Shown here piece by piece: positions 41,803 through 50,786 of a stretch of 64,000 nucleotides of DNA. The notes beneath the pieces were generated by a model. That model had not been told where the DNA came from. It saw only the letters and a program-made list of their open reading frames with translations, and searched no databases. The DNA lies in the NCBI GenBank assembly GCA_963739995.1, contig CAVUCH010000018.1, positions 248,001 through 312,000 of the forward strand. Reading direction: 5' to 3'. Each line of letters opens with the position of its first letter. Positions within the stretch are counted from its first letter, which is position 1. The DNA comes from CAVUCH01 sp963739995. GTDB lineage: Bacteria; Acidobacteriota; Vicinamibacteria; Vicinamibacterales; JAENWD01. A program made the position numbers and the translations under genes.

Positions 41803-43539
41803 ATGGAGATCGAACCCGTCAGAATTCTCATTGTCGACGACGACGCGCGCAACCTCGACGCGCTGGAGGTGATGCTCGAGGCGAGCGGATGCTCGTTCGT
41901 GCGGGCGCAGTCCGGCGATGAGGCGCTGATCGCCATGCTGCAGTACGACTTCGCGGCGATCATCCTCGACATCCGCATGCCGGGCATGAACGGCATCGAA
42001 CTGGCGAACCTCATCAAGCAGCGCCGGCGGACGCGCGATGTGCCAATCCTGTTCCTCACGGCGCACCTCGTCGACGACGCCGATGTGCTGCGCGGATATG
42101 GCGTGGGAGCCGTCGATTACCTGAGCAAGCCGCTGAATGCGGACATCCTGCGGTCGAAGGTTGCGGTTTTCGTCGAGCTGTTCCGGAAGACGCGACAGCT
42201 GGCGGCCATCAACGCCGCCCTGCAGACCGAGGTCGTCGAGCGGCATCGGGCGCAGCAGGCGCTCGCACAAGCGAACCAGGAGCTCGAACTGCGGGTGGCC
42301 GAGCGCACCGCAGCGCTGACGGTGGCCCATCGGGGCGTGCGCGAGAACGAGGAACGGCTGCGCCTCGCCATGGATGTCGCGCAGATGGCCGCGTGGGAGT
42401 GGGACGTCGACGAGGGCCGGATGACGTGGTCGACGGACCCGGAAGCGTTGTTCGGGTTCCCGGCCGGCGCATTCGGGCCGGAGCTGCGGGTCACGCGCGC
42501 CGTGCATCCCGAGGACAAGCCGCGTGTGGATGCCGCGTTGTCGTCGGCGCTCGCGCAGGGGCTCTACGAGTGCGAGTATCGGGTCCTGCGACCGTCCGGG
42601 TCGGTTGTCTGGGTGACGGAGCGCGGCCAGGTGCTGCGGCGCGCAGACGGCAGCCTGGACAAGATGGTCGGCGTGAGCCGTGACGTGAGCGCACAGCGCC
42701 GGGCGGAACAGGAGGGCGAGCGACTGCTCATTCGCGAGCGTGAGGCGCGCGACGAGGCCGAACGTCAGAGCCGGTTCAAGGACGAATTCCTGGCGACCTT
42801 GAGCCACGAGCTGCGAACCCCGATCAACGCGATCCTCGGCTGGCTGAGCATCCTCTCGCGCGGCGAGGCCGTGCGCGATCCGGGGAAGGCGATTGCGGTT
42901 ATCCAGCGCAACGCACAGATGCAGGCGAAGCTGATCGAGGACCTCCTGGAGATGAACAAGCTGACGTCCGGGGCGGCCCGCCTCGACGTGGCCCTCGTGG
43001 ACGTGAAGTCGACCGTGGACGGCGCGCTGCAGGCCTTGCAGCCGACGGCCGAAGCGAAGGGCATCCGGCTCACCGCCGCGATCGATCCGGCCGGCCTGCA
43101 GATGTCAGCGGACGGGCGCAGGCTTCAGCAGGTGATCTGGAACCTGGTGCACAACGCGATCAAGTTCACCCCTGATCAGGGTCTGGTCGAGGTCATCGTT
43201 ACCCGCACCATTACGTCGGTACAGATTCGCGTGACCGACAACGGCCAGGGGATCCCGCCCGACTTTCTCCCCTACGTGTTCGATCGCTTCCGCCAGGCCG
43301 ATTCCTCGACCACAAGAGGGGCGTGGGGGCTCGGGATCGGGCTCTCGATTGCGAAGCACATCGTAGAGCTGCACGGAGGCACAGTCGCGGCCGCGAGCGG
43401 CGGGCCCGGCCAGGGTTCCACCTTCATCGTGCACCTGCCCGCGAGCCGGCTGGCCACAGCCGGCGGCGAGGAGGTGCCGGTGCCCGCCGTGCACGGTGTG
43501 GCCGCGCAGGACGGCAAATTGCACTCGACGGCCGGATAG
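41803..43539 (+). CDS. Hybrid sensor histidine kinase, REC-PAS-HisKA-HATPase
   Basis: A 578-residue soluble kinase. The N-terminal receiver (about 6-125) has the VDDD acidic pocket and phospho-acceptor D56 in IILDIRMPG. A coiled coil (about 130-180) leads to a PAS domain (about 185-305; MAAWEWDVDEGRMTW). HisKA carries H335 (LSHELRTPINAIL), and the HATPase has NLVHNAIKFTPDQG, DNGQGIP and GLGIGLSIAK. Starting with a receiver means it probably accepts phosphate from another kinase, most likely the poly-HAMP protein encoded 10 nt upstream, and relays it onward. No DNA-binding output is in the operon. Confidence 0.9.
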   Translation: MEIEPVRILIVDDDARNLDALEVMLEASGCSFVRAQSGDEALIAMLQYDFAAIILDIRMPGMNGIELANLIKQRRRTRDVPILFLTAHLVDDADVLRGYGVGAVDYLSKPLNADILRSKVAVFVELFRKTRQLAAINAALQTEVVERHRAQQALAQANQELELRVAERTAALTVAHRGVRENEERLRLAMDVAQMAAWEWDVDEGRMTWSTDPEALFGFPAGAFGPELRVTRAVHPEDKPRVDAALSSALAQGLYECEYRVLRPSGSVVWVTERGQVLRRADGSLDKMVGVSRDVSAQRRAEQEGERLLIREREARDEAERQSRFKDEFLATLSHELRTPINAILGWLSILSRGEAVRDPGKAIAVIQRNAQMQAKLIEDLLEMNKLTSGAARLDVALVDVKSTVDGALQALQPTAEAKGIRLTAAIDPAGLQMSADGRRLQQVIWNLVHNAIKFTPDQGLVEVIVTRTITSVQIRVTDNGQGIPPDFLPYVFDRFRQADSSTTRGAWGLGIGLSIAKHIVELHGGTVAAASGGPGQGSTFIVHLPASRLATAGGEEVPVPAVHGVAAQDGKLHSTAG

Positions 43540-43695
43540 CGTCGGTCTGCCATCACGCGGATTGAAGGGCGCGGCTCGCTGTGCCGGAATGACGGGTACC
43601 GCGGAAACCCGGACCCGACATCCCTTCGTTGTGCGATGCCGGTGCGCGGTGCATGTCAGCCCCAGCAGCGGTTGCCCTTGCCCGTGCCTTTTGCA

Positions 43696-43701
43696 TAGGC
43701 T
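43696..43701 (+). promoter_or_regulatory. Candidate -10 box (TAGGCT) for glgC
   Basis: TAGGCT lies 6 nt before ATG 43708. A TTGCCC hexamer about 18 bp upstream may be the -35. No ribosome site is visible, as at other leaderless-type starts in the window. Confidence 0.4.
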
Positions 43702-43707
43702 GTCGGC

Positions 43708-44973
43708 ATGAACGACGTGCTCGCCATCATCCTGGGCGGCGGACGCGGGCAGCGCCTCTTTCCGCTCACGCACCGGCGGTCGAAGCCTGCAGTGCCGATC
43801 GCCGGCAAGTACCGCCTGATCGACATTCCGATCAGCTCGTGCCTGCACTCGGACGTCAGGCGCATCTTCATCCTGACGCAGTTCAACTCGGCATCGCTCA
43901 ACCGGCACATCGGCATGAGCTACCGGATGGACGTGTTCTCGCGCGGGTTCGTCGAGATCCTCGCCGCCGAGCAGACGCCCGAGAGCTCGCACTGGTTCCA
44001 GGGGACGGCCGATGCGGTGCGCCAGGCGCGGCGGCACTTCGAGCACCACGAGGCGGACTACTACCTGATTCTCGCCGGCGATCACCTGTATCGGATGGAT
44101 TACTGCCAGATGATCGACGCGCACGTCGATCGGAATGCCGACATCACCATCGCAGCGCAGCCGGTCGATCGGCAGGATGCCACCGAGATGGGCATCTTCC
44201 ACTTCGATCGCTCAGGGCAGATCGTCGCCTTCGAAGAGAAGCCGGACGACGAACGCCTCGAGCAGATTGGGCCGAGCGTACCGACCGGCGCGGTGTTCAC
44301 GACTCACAATGCCGACAAGCCGTACGTCGCCTCGATGGGCATCTACGTCTTTTCGCGCCAGGTGCTGCTCGACGTCCTGCAGGAGCCCGGCATCGACTTC
44401 GGCCGCGAGATCATCCCCGCCGCGCTGGCGCGCTTCAAGGTGCAGGCGCACCTCCATCATGAGTTCTGGGCCGATGTCGGCACGGTCGAGGCCTACTACG
44501 ACGCAAACATCGCCCTGACGCGGTTCGATCCTCCGTTCGAGTTCTACGACTCGCGGCGTCCGATCTACACGCGTCCCCGGTTCCTGCCGGCATCGCGCCT
44601 CGACGGCTGCTCGCTGCGGGAAGCGCTCGTCTCGGAAGGCTGCTACATCGAGGGCGCCACGATCGAACAGTCCATTGTCGGCCTGCGCAACGTCATCGGC
44701 TCGGGCGCCCACATCACGCGCTCACTGCTGCTCGGCGCCGACTACTACGAGGCGGAAGACCTGGCGCCCCGCGACGGCAACCCGCCGATCGGCTTCGGCC
44801 GCGACGTCGTCCTCGACCGGGTGATCGTGGACAAGAACGCCCGCATCGGCAACGGCGTCCGCCTGGTGAACGAGGCCGGCGTGCAGGAGGCCGATGGCGA
44901 CGGGTTCTACATCCGCAACGGGATCATCATCGTGCCGAAGGAGGGCGTGGTAGCGGATGGAACGGTGGCGTGA
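43708..44973 (+). CDS. glgC: Glucose-1-phosphate adenylyltransferase
   Basis: A 421-residue nucleotidyltransferase making ADP-glucose, the glycogen precursor, from ATP and glucose-1-phosphate. The N-terminal signature LGGGRGQRLFPLTHRRSKPA holds the pyrophosphorylase loop, followed by FSKYR-like AGKYRLIDIPISSC and HHEADYYLILAGDHLYRMDY. The C-terminal quarter is a left-handed beta-helix (CYIEGATIEQSIVGLRNVIG). Length matches the family. No glycogen synthase or branching enzyme is adjacent, so it is a stand-alone gene here. Confidence 0.93.
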   Translation: MNDVLAIILGGGRGQRLFPLTHRRSKPAVPIAGKYRLIDIPISSCLHSDVRRIFILTQFNSASLNRHIGMSYRMDVFSRGFVEILAAEQTPESSHWFQGTADAVRQARRHFEHHEADYYLILAGDHLYRMDYCQMIDAHVDRNADITIAAQPVDRQDATEMGIFHFDRSGQIVAFEEKPDDERLEQIGPSVPTGAVFTTHNADKPYVASMGIYVFSRQVLLDVLQEPGIDFGREIIPAALARFKVQAHLHHEFWADVGTVEAYYDANIALTRFDPPFEFYDSRRPIYTRPRFLPASRLDGCSLREALVSEGCYIEGATIEQSIVGLRNVIGSGAHITRSLLLGADYYEAEDLAPRDGNPPIGFGRDVVLDRVIVDKNARIGNGVRLVNEAGVQEADGDGFYIRNGIIIVPKEGVVADGTVA

Positions 44974-45200
44974 TCTCGTGATGCAAATTGCACGATGCAG
45001 CACGCCACCGAAGGGTGCATGTTAGCCGCCGTCTCGCTCTCGCCTGCTGTCATCGAAGAATCCCGCGATCGTCATGACGAGACCACCGCTGGCATCGTTG
45101 AAGGTGAGTATCGAATCGTATCGCCCTGAACGGGATCCATCTTCTCCTCTCAGGGCACCGGCAGGTCGTCGTTCGCCGCGTCGCTGACGGTTCCGCCGAA

Positions 45201-46085
45201 TCACGCCCGCACAACCAGCGCGCGCGGATGCACGCGCACGAGCAGGTCGGGCTCGGCCGACAACACTGGCTCGCCGTCGAAGTGAAACAGCAGGGGCACG
45301 TCGCCCGAAATTCGCGCCTCCACGACCTTGCGGATCGTGACGACGGGGCTGCGGTCGAGCGTGCCTGCGAAAAGCCTGGGGACGGATGCCAGCAGCTGCA
45401 GCCGCGAGGGCGCTTCCACGGTGACCAGGTCCAGCAGCCCGTCGTCGAGCCGCGCACCGGGGGCCACAATCGCGCCGTTCCCCCACTGAGGGCCGTTCGC
45501 CACCGTGAGCATGAACGCCTGGTGCTCCGTGACGAGGGACTCAATCGCCACACGGCGCGGGCGGGGACTGTAGGCGAACAACTCGCGCGTAACGATGCGC
45601 GCGTACCGGCGAAAGCCGCGCCGGCCATGATGCCGGCTGAACTCAGAGGCAATGTGTGCGTCGAAGCCCACGCCAGCGACGTTGAAGAAGATGTGGTCCC
45701 CTATCTCTCCCACGTCGATACGGCGCTCGGGCATCTGCAGCGCATGGCGCAACGCCGCCCCGGCCTCGCGCGGAATGCCGAGGGCGCGGGCGAGCCCGTT
45801 GCCGGATCCCGCCGGCACGATTGCCAGTGCGGTTTCACCGAACGCGAGCGCGCTGCCGACCTCGTTCACCGTGCCGTCGCCGCCCCACGCGTACACGACA
45901 TCCGCGCCCCGCGCGGTGGCATCGGCCGCCAGTGCGCGGGCATGGCCCGGGCCCTCCGTGAGCCATACGTCGGCTTCGACACGCGCAGCCGCGAGCACCG
46001 CGCGCGCCTGCGCGGCGCGGCGCGGCCCCTGCTCGGGACGGCGGAAGAACCCGGCAATCGGGTTGATGATGACGCTGACGCGCAC
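45201..46085 (-). CDS. YegS/diacylglycerol-kinase-like lipid kinase
   Basis: A 294-residue soluble kinase. The DAGK catalytic signature VYAWGGDGTVNEV is near residue 65, followed by VPAGSGNGLARALG, which completes the nucleotide site. The C-terminal beta-rich domain (about 130-290) fits YegS/BmrU-type lipid kinases. It should phosphorylate a membrane diacyl- or sphingo-type lipid. The GTG start begins directly at the Rossmann-like fold (MRVSVIINPIAG). It starts 7 nt after the SixA stop, so it ends a CHAD-SixA-lipid kinase operon. The 227-bp gap beyond it, up to glgC, shows only a weak imperfect palindrome near 44980. Confidence 0.88.
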   Translation of the reverse strand: MRVSVIINPIAGFFRRPEQGPRRAAQARAVLAAARVEADVWLTEGPGHARALAADATARGADVVYAWGGDGTVNEVGSALAFGETALAIVPAGSGNGLARALGIPREAGAALRHALQMPERRIDVGEIGDHIFFNVAGVGFDAHIASEFSRHHGRRGFRRYARIVTRELFAYSPRPRRVAIESLVTEHQAFMLTVANGPQWGNGAIVAPGARLDDGLLDLVTVEAPSRLQLLASVPRLFAGTLDRSPVVTIRKVVEARISGDVPLLFHFDGEPVLSAEPDLLVRVHPRALVVRA

Positions 46086-46092
46086 CAGCGCG

Positions 46093-46596
46093 TCAGCCTG
46101 CGATTTGCCGCAGCATCCGCGGCGTCACGAACCAACGCAGGTGCCCCGGAGCGCTCAGGGGCAGCCCGTCGACGTCGATGCGGCAGATCGCGCCCTTCTT
46201 GAACTCCATGGGCGTCTTGGCGCCGATCAGCCGCGCGGCGAACTGCCCCAGATCCGGCTCGTGGCCCACGCACGCCACGTGGGATCGGCGCGCATGCTTC
46301 GCGAGGTCGGCGAGGAAGGCCGAGTAGGAGCCCCCGGGCTCGAGTGAGGCAATGACGTGCACCGGCGGGTGTGGAGAGAGGCCGGCCGCGAGCGCATCGG
46401 CTGTTCCCTTCGCGCGGGTCAGCGAGCTTGTGAGGATGGTATCGAAGGTAATCGAGAGCGCACGCAACGCCTGGGCCTCCTTGCGGAGCCGGGCGACGCC
46501 CCTGGGCACGAGCGGCCGCTTCGTGTCGTCCGGCCATGCGGGGCCCCGCTCGGCGGCAAGGCCGTGGCGCACGAGGTAGATCGACAGCGTGCGCAT
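46093..46596 (-). CDS. sixA: Phosphohistidine phosphatase SixA
   Basis: A 167-residue histidine-phosphatase-superfamily protein. The catalytic RHG motif lies in IYLVRHGLAAERGP near the N-terminus, and the second histidine in CVGHEPDLGQF. SixA enzymes remove phosphate from phosphohistidine on HPt or PTS proteins. ATG 46596 places RHG at the usual position; the longer frame to 46734 overlaps the CHAD gene and is a shadow. The C-terminal KKGAICRIDVDGLPLSAPGH is typical of the SixA/CHAD neighbourhood. The gap to the CHAD gene is only 2 nt, and linked CHAD-SixA genes are frequent. Confidence 0.87.
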   Translation of the reverse strand: MRTLSIYLVRHGLAAERGPAWPDDTKRPLVPRGVARLRKEAQALRALSITFDTILTSSLTRAKGTADALAAGLSPHPPVHVIASLEPGGSYSAFLADLAKHARRSHVACVGHEPDLGQFAARLIGAKTPMEFKKGAICRIDVDGLPLSAPGHLRWFVTPRMLRQIAG

Positions 46597-46598
46597 GG

Positions 46599-47522
46599 TC
46601 AGTGCACAGAGGTGGAGACGGGCTCGGTTTCGACGTCGCGCACCGGGCCGGCGGTGACCAGCGCGAGCGCGTCGTCCACGGCCCCGAGCATGGCGTTCCG
46701 GCCGCCGACATAGTCCGCGTGGAGCCGGCGGCACTCGTCGTCGAGCGCGCGCGAGACGTGCGCAAGGTCCGCAGCGAGGACGGAATCGGATACCGGTAAT
46801 GCTGCTTGAGCGGCCGCGAGCCGCTCGAGGAGGATCTGGAGGTCGTGGAGGTGCCCGAGCGTGTCCTGCATGCGCTCCAGCCGCCGTAGCGGCCGACGCG
46901 ACGAGAGCAGCCGGAGCTCGTGCGCCAGCTCCATCGCGTAGCGGAGCTTCTTGGCCGCGATCCTGACGCCATGCAGCGGCTCGGGGGCGTAGAGGGCGCC
47001 TGCCGCTGCAACCGCCTGGTGGAGGTCGCGAGTCCGGCGCACCATCCGGACAGTCAGCACCGCGCGGCTGACGGAATGGGCCACCGCCGCAGGCTGCGTG
47101 ACCCAGCCGGCCATTGTGTCGACTTTCGCCACGAGACGGTCCGCGTCGACGTTTTCAAGTCGGCCGAGCATCTCCTCGCGCAGCCGGTCGCGCTCTGCGT
47201 GCAGGGGGCCGGCGGCGGCCTGCAGGCTGGCAGCCGCATCCGGAAACTGCGCGGCCGTGGCCTCGAGGACGCCAATCGTGACGTCTATCTCGCGCACGGG
47301 CCCTAGGGCCCGTGTGATCCTGCGGAAATCCCGCGCAAGCCGCTTCGTCTTCTTGGCCGGAACGTGGGCCAGCACGACCGGCACCGCCTCGCGCAGCCGC
47401 CGTGATGCGACGCGAGCCTTGTGCACCGCATTGGCATCCCCGCCGCGCGCGTCCGGCAGGGCGCGGGCGAAGGCGCGCAGACGGCGGTGCAACAGGCGGT
47501 CACGGGCATTCCTGAGCTTCAT
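46599..47522 (-). CDS. CHAD domain protein
   Basis: A 307-residue helical, strongly basic protein. Two CHAD repeats are visible, anchored by HKARVASRRLREAV (about 36-49) and LHGVRIAAKKLRYAMEL (about 200-216), the conserved His/Arg/Lys helices that bind polyphosphate. Known CHAD proteins associate with polyphosphate granules. Divergently transcribed from ppx with about 120 bp between, and co-directional with sixA 2 nt downstream. ATG 47522 begins the repeat; TATCGT (47538-47543) lies 15 nt upstream, which implies a very short leader. Confidence 0.88.
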   Translation of the reverse strand: MKLRNARDRLLHRRLRAFARALPDARGGDANAVHKARVASRRLREAVPVVLAHVPAKKTKRLARDFRRITRALGPVREIDVTIGVLEATAAQFPDAAASLQAAAGPLHAERDRLREEMLGRLENVDADRLVAKVDTMAGWVTQPAAVAHSVSRAVLTVRMVRRTRDLHQAVAAAGALYAPEPLHGVRIAAKKLRYAMELAHELRLLSSRRPLRRLERMQDTLGHLHDLQILLERLAAAQAALPVSDSVLAADLAHVSRALDDECRRLHADYVGGRNAMLGAVDDALALVTAGPVRDVETEPVSTSVH

Positions 47523-47645
47523 GGTAGGATTTTTCCACGATACAGGGTCGGCTGGCGGGCCGACGGTCACGGCCGAACACGGATTATATGCCCGGATGCA
47601 AGCGCGCCGGGGGCCCTTCCTTACTTCCCGCCACACTTGTGCTCC

Positions 47646-49208
47646 ATGCGCCTGGCAGCGATCGACATCGGCACGAACTCGGTCCACATGATCGTTGTAC
47701 AGGTACGCGCCGATCTCTCCTTCGAGGTGATCGACCGCGAGAAGGAGATGGTACGCCTCGGGGCGGGCGGCCTCGACGGCAGGAACCTGACCCCGGCCGC
47801 CATGAGTGCCGCCCTGCTCGCGCTGGCCAGGTTCCGCCGGATTGCCGAGTCGCACGACGTGGACGAGGTTCTCGCTGCCGCCACGAGCGCCACGCGCGAA
47901 GCCGAAAACGCGAGCGAGTTTCTGGCGCGCATCGTCGAGGAGACCGGCATCCGGCCGCGCGTGATCTCAGGCACCGAGGAGGCGCGGCTGATCCACCGCG
48001 CCGCGGTGTACGGCGTAGACGTGATGCGCGGGCCGGCGGTCACCATCGACATCGGCGGCGGGAGTGTCGAGATCACCCTTGGCAACGCCGAGAAGTTGCA
48101 GCTCGGCCGCAGCTTCAAAATGGGTGTCATCCGGCTCACCGAACGGTTCGTCACATCGGACCCGCTCGCCGCGCGCGACGAGCGAAAAATGGTGCAGTTC
48201 ATCAACCACGAGATCGAGGAACACGCGGCCCGTATCGTGGAGTCGGGGTTCGATCGCGTCATCGGCACATCGGGCACCATCCTCAGCCTCGGCACGATGG
48301 CGGCCCACGCGGAGCTCGGACATGCGCCCGGCGAGATCCGGAACCTCCGGATCCCCGCCCGCCAGGTCCACAGGCTGCGGAAACAGGTCGTGTCGCTCGG
48401 CCTGCAGCAGCGGCTGAAGCTGCCCGGACTCGAACCCAGGCGCAGCGACATCGTCGTCGCCGGCGCGGTGCTGCTCGACACCATCCTGCGCCGGATTGGC
48501 GCGACCGAGATCACGCTGTGCGACCTGGCGCTGCGCGAAGGCCTCGTCCTGGATTACATCAACCGCAACCGCCAGCAAATCGCTCAGGCCGACCGGTACC
48601 CGGACGTGCGGCGGCGGAGCGTCATCGAGCTGGCGGAGCGGTGCCACTACGCACCGGAGCACGCCCAGCAGATCGCGCGACTCGCGCTATCGTTGTTCGA
48701 CCAGACACGCGCCGTCCACGGCCTTGACGACCGCGAGCGCGACTGGCTCGAATATGCGGCCGTCATGCACGACCTCGGGGTGCACATCAGCTATGAGAAG
48801 CACCATCGGCATTCGTACTACCTGGTCAAAAACGGTGACCTGCGGGGCTTCGACCCGCAGGAGATCGAAGTGATGGCCCTTCTCACGCGGTATCACCGCC
48901 AGGCAGCGCCGAAAAAAGCGCACGAGGGATATGGTGCCCTGCCGAAGCGGCTGCGGCGAACGGTGCGCGCGCTCTCCGCCATCCTGCGGCTCGCCGAAGG
49001 GCTCGATCGGAGCCACTCGCAGCCGCTGTCGGCGGTGGAACTGCAGGACCGCGGCGAGGACGCGCTAATCCAGTTGCGCACGTCAGGCGATGCGGAGCTC
49101 GAATTGTGGGCGGCGCATCGGCACGTGATCCCATTCGAGCGGATGCTCGGCAAACCTGTCCGGTTCGAGATCCGCGGAACGACATCCCATGCTGAACACG
49201 CTCACTAG
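47646..49208 (+). CDS. ppx: Ppx/GppA-family exopolyphosphatase with HD domain
   Basis: A 520-residue protein. The actin-like ATPase-fold N-terminus starts AAIDIGTNSVHMIV, with GTEEARLI and TIDIGGGSVEITLGN as phosphate-binding motifs (about 100-150). The C-terminal region (about 310-480) is an HD-type domain with YAAVMHDLGVHISYEKHHRHS. This is the long Ppx2/GppA form, which degrades polyphosphate and/or pppGpp. The neighbourhood (CHAD, SixA) supports a polyphosphate role. ATG 47646 starts the fold; the upstream open frame to 47421 is antisense to CHAD. The next gene's start overlaps the 3' end by 20 nt. Confidence 0.9.
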   Translation: MRLAAIDIGTNSVHMIVVQVRADLSFEVIDREKEMVRLGAGGLDGRNLTPAAMSAALLALARFRRIAESHDVDEVLAAATSATREAENASEFLARIVEETGIRPRVISGTEEARLIHRAAVYGVDVMRGPAVTIDIGGGSVEITLGNAEKLQLGRSFKMGVIRLTERFVTSDPLAARDERKMVQFINHEIEEHAARIVESGFDRVIGTSGTILSLGTMAAHAELGHAPGEIRNLRIPARQVHRLRKQVVSLGLQQRLKLPGLEPRRSDIVVAGAVLLDTILRRIGATEITLCDLALREGLVLDYINRNRQQIAQADRYPDVRRRSVIELAERCHYAPEHAQQIARLALSLFDQTRAVHGLDDRERDWLEYAAVMHDLGVHISYEKHHRHSYYLVKNGDLRGFDPQEIEVMALLTRYHRQAAPKKAHEGYGALPKRLRRTVRALSAILRLAEGLDRSHSQPLSAVELQDRGEDALIQLRTSGDAELELWAAHRHVIPFERMLGKPVRFEIRGTTSHAEHAH

Positions 49209-49881
49209 GCCGCACGAGTACCCGGGCAAGCTGTTCGTCGTCGAGGGCGTGGACGGCTCCGGCAAGACGACGCAGATTGGGCTCCTGGCCAAGTGGCTGA
49301 GCGCGGCCGGCCATCGCGTGTTCCTCACGGAATGGAACTCGTCGGCGCTCGTGAAGGCGGCCACGCGGGCCGGGAAGAAGAAGAACGCCCTGACGCCGAT
49401 GACCTTCAGCCTGCTGCACGCCACCGACTTCGCCGACCGGCAGCTCTACAAGATTGTGCCGCCGCTCAAGGCGGGGATGATCGTGCTGGCGGATCGGTAT
49501 GCGTACACGGCGTTCGCGCGAGACGTCGCACGGGGCGTGGATCGTCAATGGGTGCGCGACCTGTACAGCTTCGCCGTCAAGCCGGATCTGGCGCTGTATT
49601 TCCGTGTGCCGATCGAGGTCTCGATCGAGCGCCTGATGGCGCGGCGTGTGAAGCTGAAATTCTACGAGGCTGGCCTCGACATGGGCTGGAGCACGAACCC
49701 CGTTGAGAGTTTCCGGCTGTTCCAGGGCAAGGTGATCGAGGAATACGATCGTCTGGTGGACGAGTACGGGCTCCAGGTGCTGAACGCGGCAGGCACCATC
49801 ACCCAACAGCAGCACAAGGTGCGACAGCTCGTCGCGCGCGAACTGGAGGGGTCCGATGAAACGCTCGCCAGCGCCGGGTGA
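49189..49881 (+). CDS. Thymidylate-kinase-like P-loop kinase
   Basis: A 230-residue cytoplasmic kinase-like protein. The Walker A is intact: GVDGSGKTT at residues 20-28 with K26. LADRYAYTAFARDVARG near residue 102 matches the DRx motif of thymidylate kinases. The C-terminus is longer than in Tmk and the substrate loop differs from canonical Tmk, so it may act on a different nucleotide or phosphate acceptor. It overlaps ppx by 20 nt and is followed by a paralogue overlapping by 26 nt, making a ppx-kinase-kinase operon. Confidence 0.8.
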   Translation: MLNTLTRPHEYPGKLFVVEGVDGSGKTTQIGLLAKWLSAAGHRVFLTEWNSSALVKAATRAGKKKNALTPMTFSLLHATDFADRQLYKIVPPLKAGMIVLADRYAYTAFARDVARGVDRQWVRDLYSFAVKPDLALYFRVPIEVSIERLMARRVKLKFYEAGLDMGWSTNPVESFRLFQGKVIEEYDRLVDEYGLQVLNAAGTITQQQHKVRQLVARELEGSDETLASAG

Positions 49882-50590
49882 CGCCAGGATGGATGCAGGC
49901 CAGGCAGGCGCCTATTACGGGCACGGCCTGCCGTACCTGCCGCTCGGCGAGTATCCGGGCAAGATCATCGCCATCGAAGGCACCGACGGCGTGGGCCGCA
50001 GCACGCAGATTCAGATGCTGCGCGAGTGGCTCGAAGTGCGCGGCTACGGGGTGATCGAGACCGGCTGGACCCGGTCGGCTTTGATGCAGCCCACGATCGA
50101 TATCGCGAAGGCGAGCAACACGCTCAACAAGCTCACGTTCGTGCTGCTCTATGCCACAGACTTCGCCGATCGTCTCGAAAAGGAAGTCATCCCTGCGCTG
50201 AAGGCGGGCTTCATCGTGCTGTCGGATCGGTATATCTACACCGCCATCGCCAGGGCCGCCGTGCGTGGCGTGGATCGCGGCTGGCTCCGGAGCCTCTACG
50301 GGTTTGCGATCGCGCCACACCAGGTGTTCTATCTCAAGGTCGACGTGGATAGCCTCACGCGGCGCGTGCTGGAGTCGCGCGGCATGGACTACTGGGAATC
50401 CGGCATGGACATGAAGAACGCCGACGACATCTACGAAAGCTTCCGTACCTACCAGAACAAGCTGCTCAGGGAGTACGCGGCGATGGCCCACGAGTTCCAG
50501 TTCCACGTCATCGACGCCCGCCGCCGCGTAGACATGATCCAGGAGGAGCTTCGCCGGAAGGTCGAACTGTTCCTGGCATCGACGCCGTAG
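49856..50590 (+). CDS. Thymidylate-kinase-like paralogue with altered Walker A
   Basis: A 244-residue paralogue of the preceding kinase. The Walker A reads GTDGVGRST (42-50), so the invariant lysine is replaced by arginine (R48). Other motifs are retained: LSDRYIYTAIARAAVRGVDR and the C-terminal helix. The substitution usually weakens ATP binding, so it may be a regulatory or heterodimer partner of the first protein. Residues 1-35 form an extension before the fold. ATG 49856 is chosen because GGAGGGG precedes it by 5 nt; it overlaps the upstream gene by 26 nt. Confidence 0.75.
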   Translation: MKRSPAPGDARMDAGQAGAYYGHGLPYLPLGEYPGKIIAIEGTDGVGRSTQIQMLREWLEVRGYGVIETGWTRSALMQPTIDIAKASNTLNKLTFVLLYATDFADRLEKEVIPALKAGFIVLSDRYIYTAIARAAVRGVDRGWLRSLYGFAIAPHQVFYLKVDVDSLTRRVLESRGMDYWESGMDMKNADDIYESFRTYQNKLLREYAAMAHEFQFHVIDARRRVDMIQEELRRKVELFLASTP

Positions 50591-50786
50591 CCCCAGAACG
50601 GCCGACTGCGCCGTGGGCCATGCCCACACACCTCCCGCAATTCCGGGACGCGGGTGCGCTCTTGCCAGGCGCAACGTGAAGCACGGGCCTGCCACGGCCA
50701 GGGCTATGCGCGCGCGGCTGTTTCGTGTTGTTGAAGGACGCGGGAAGGTTCGATGAGGCTGGCGTCGTCCGAGGGAGCCCTGCCGT

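Noticed and set aside
44974..45200. Possible small gene or RNA between glgC and the lipid kinase gene
   Set aside because: There are only antisense extensions of the kinase frame and a weak imperfect palindrome near 44980; nothing can be supported.
49189..50590. Considered calling the two kinases PPK2 polyphosphate kinases
   Set aside because: PPK2 shares the P-loop fold, but the DRY...ARG motif and the overall pattern here fit thymidylate kinase. Only the neighbourhood suggests polyphosphate.
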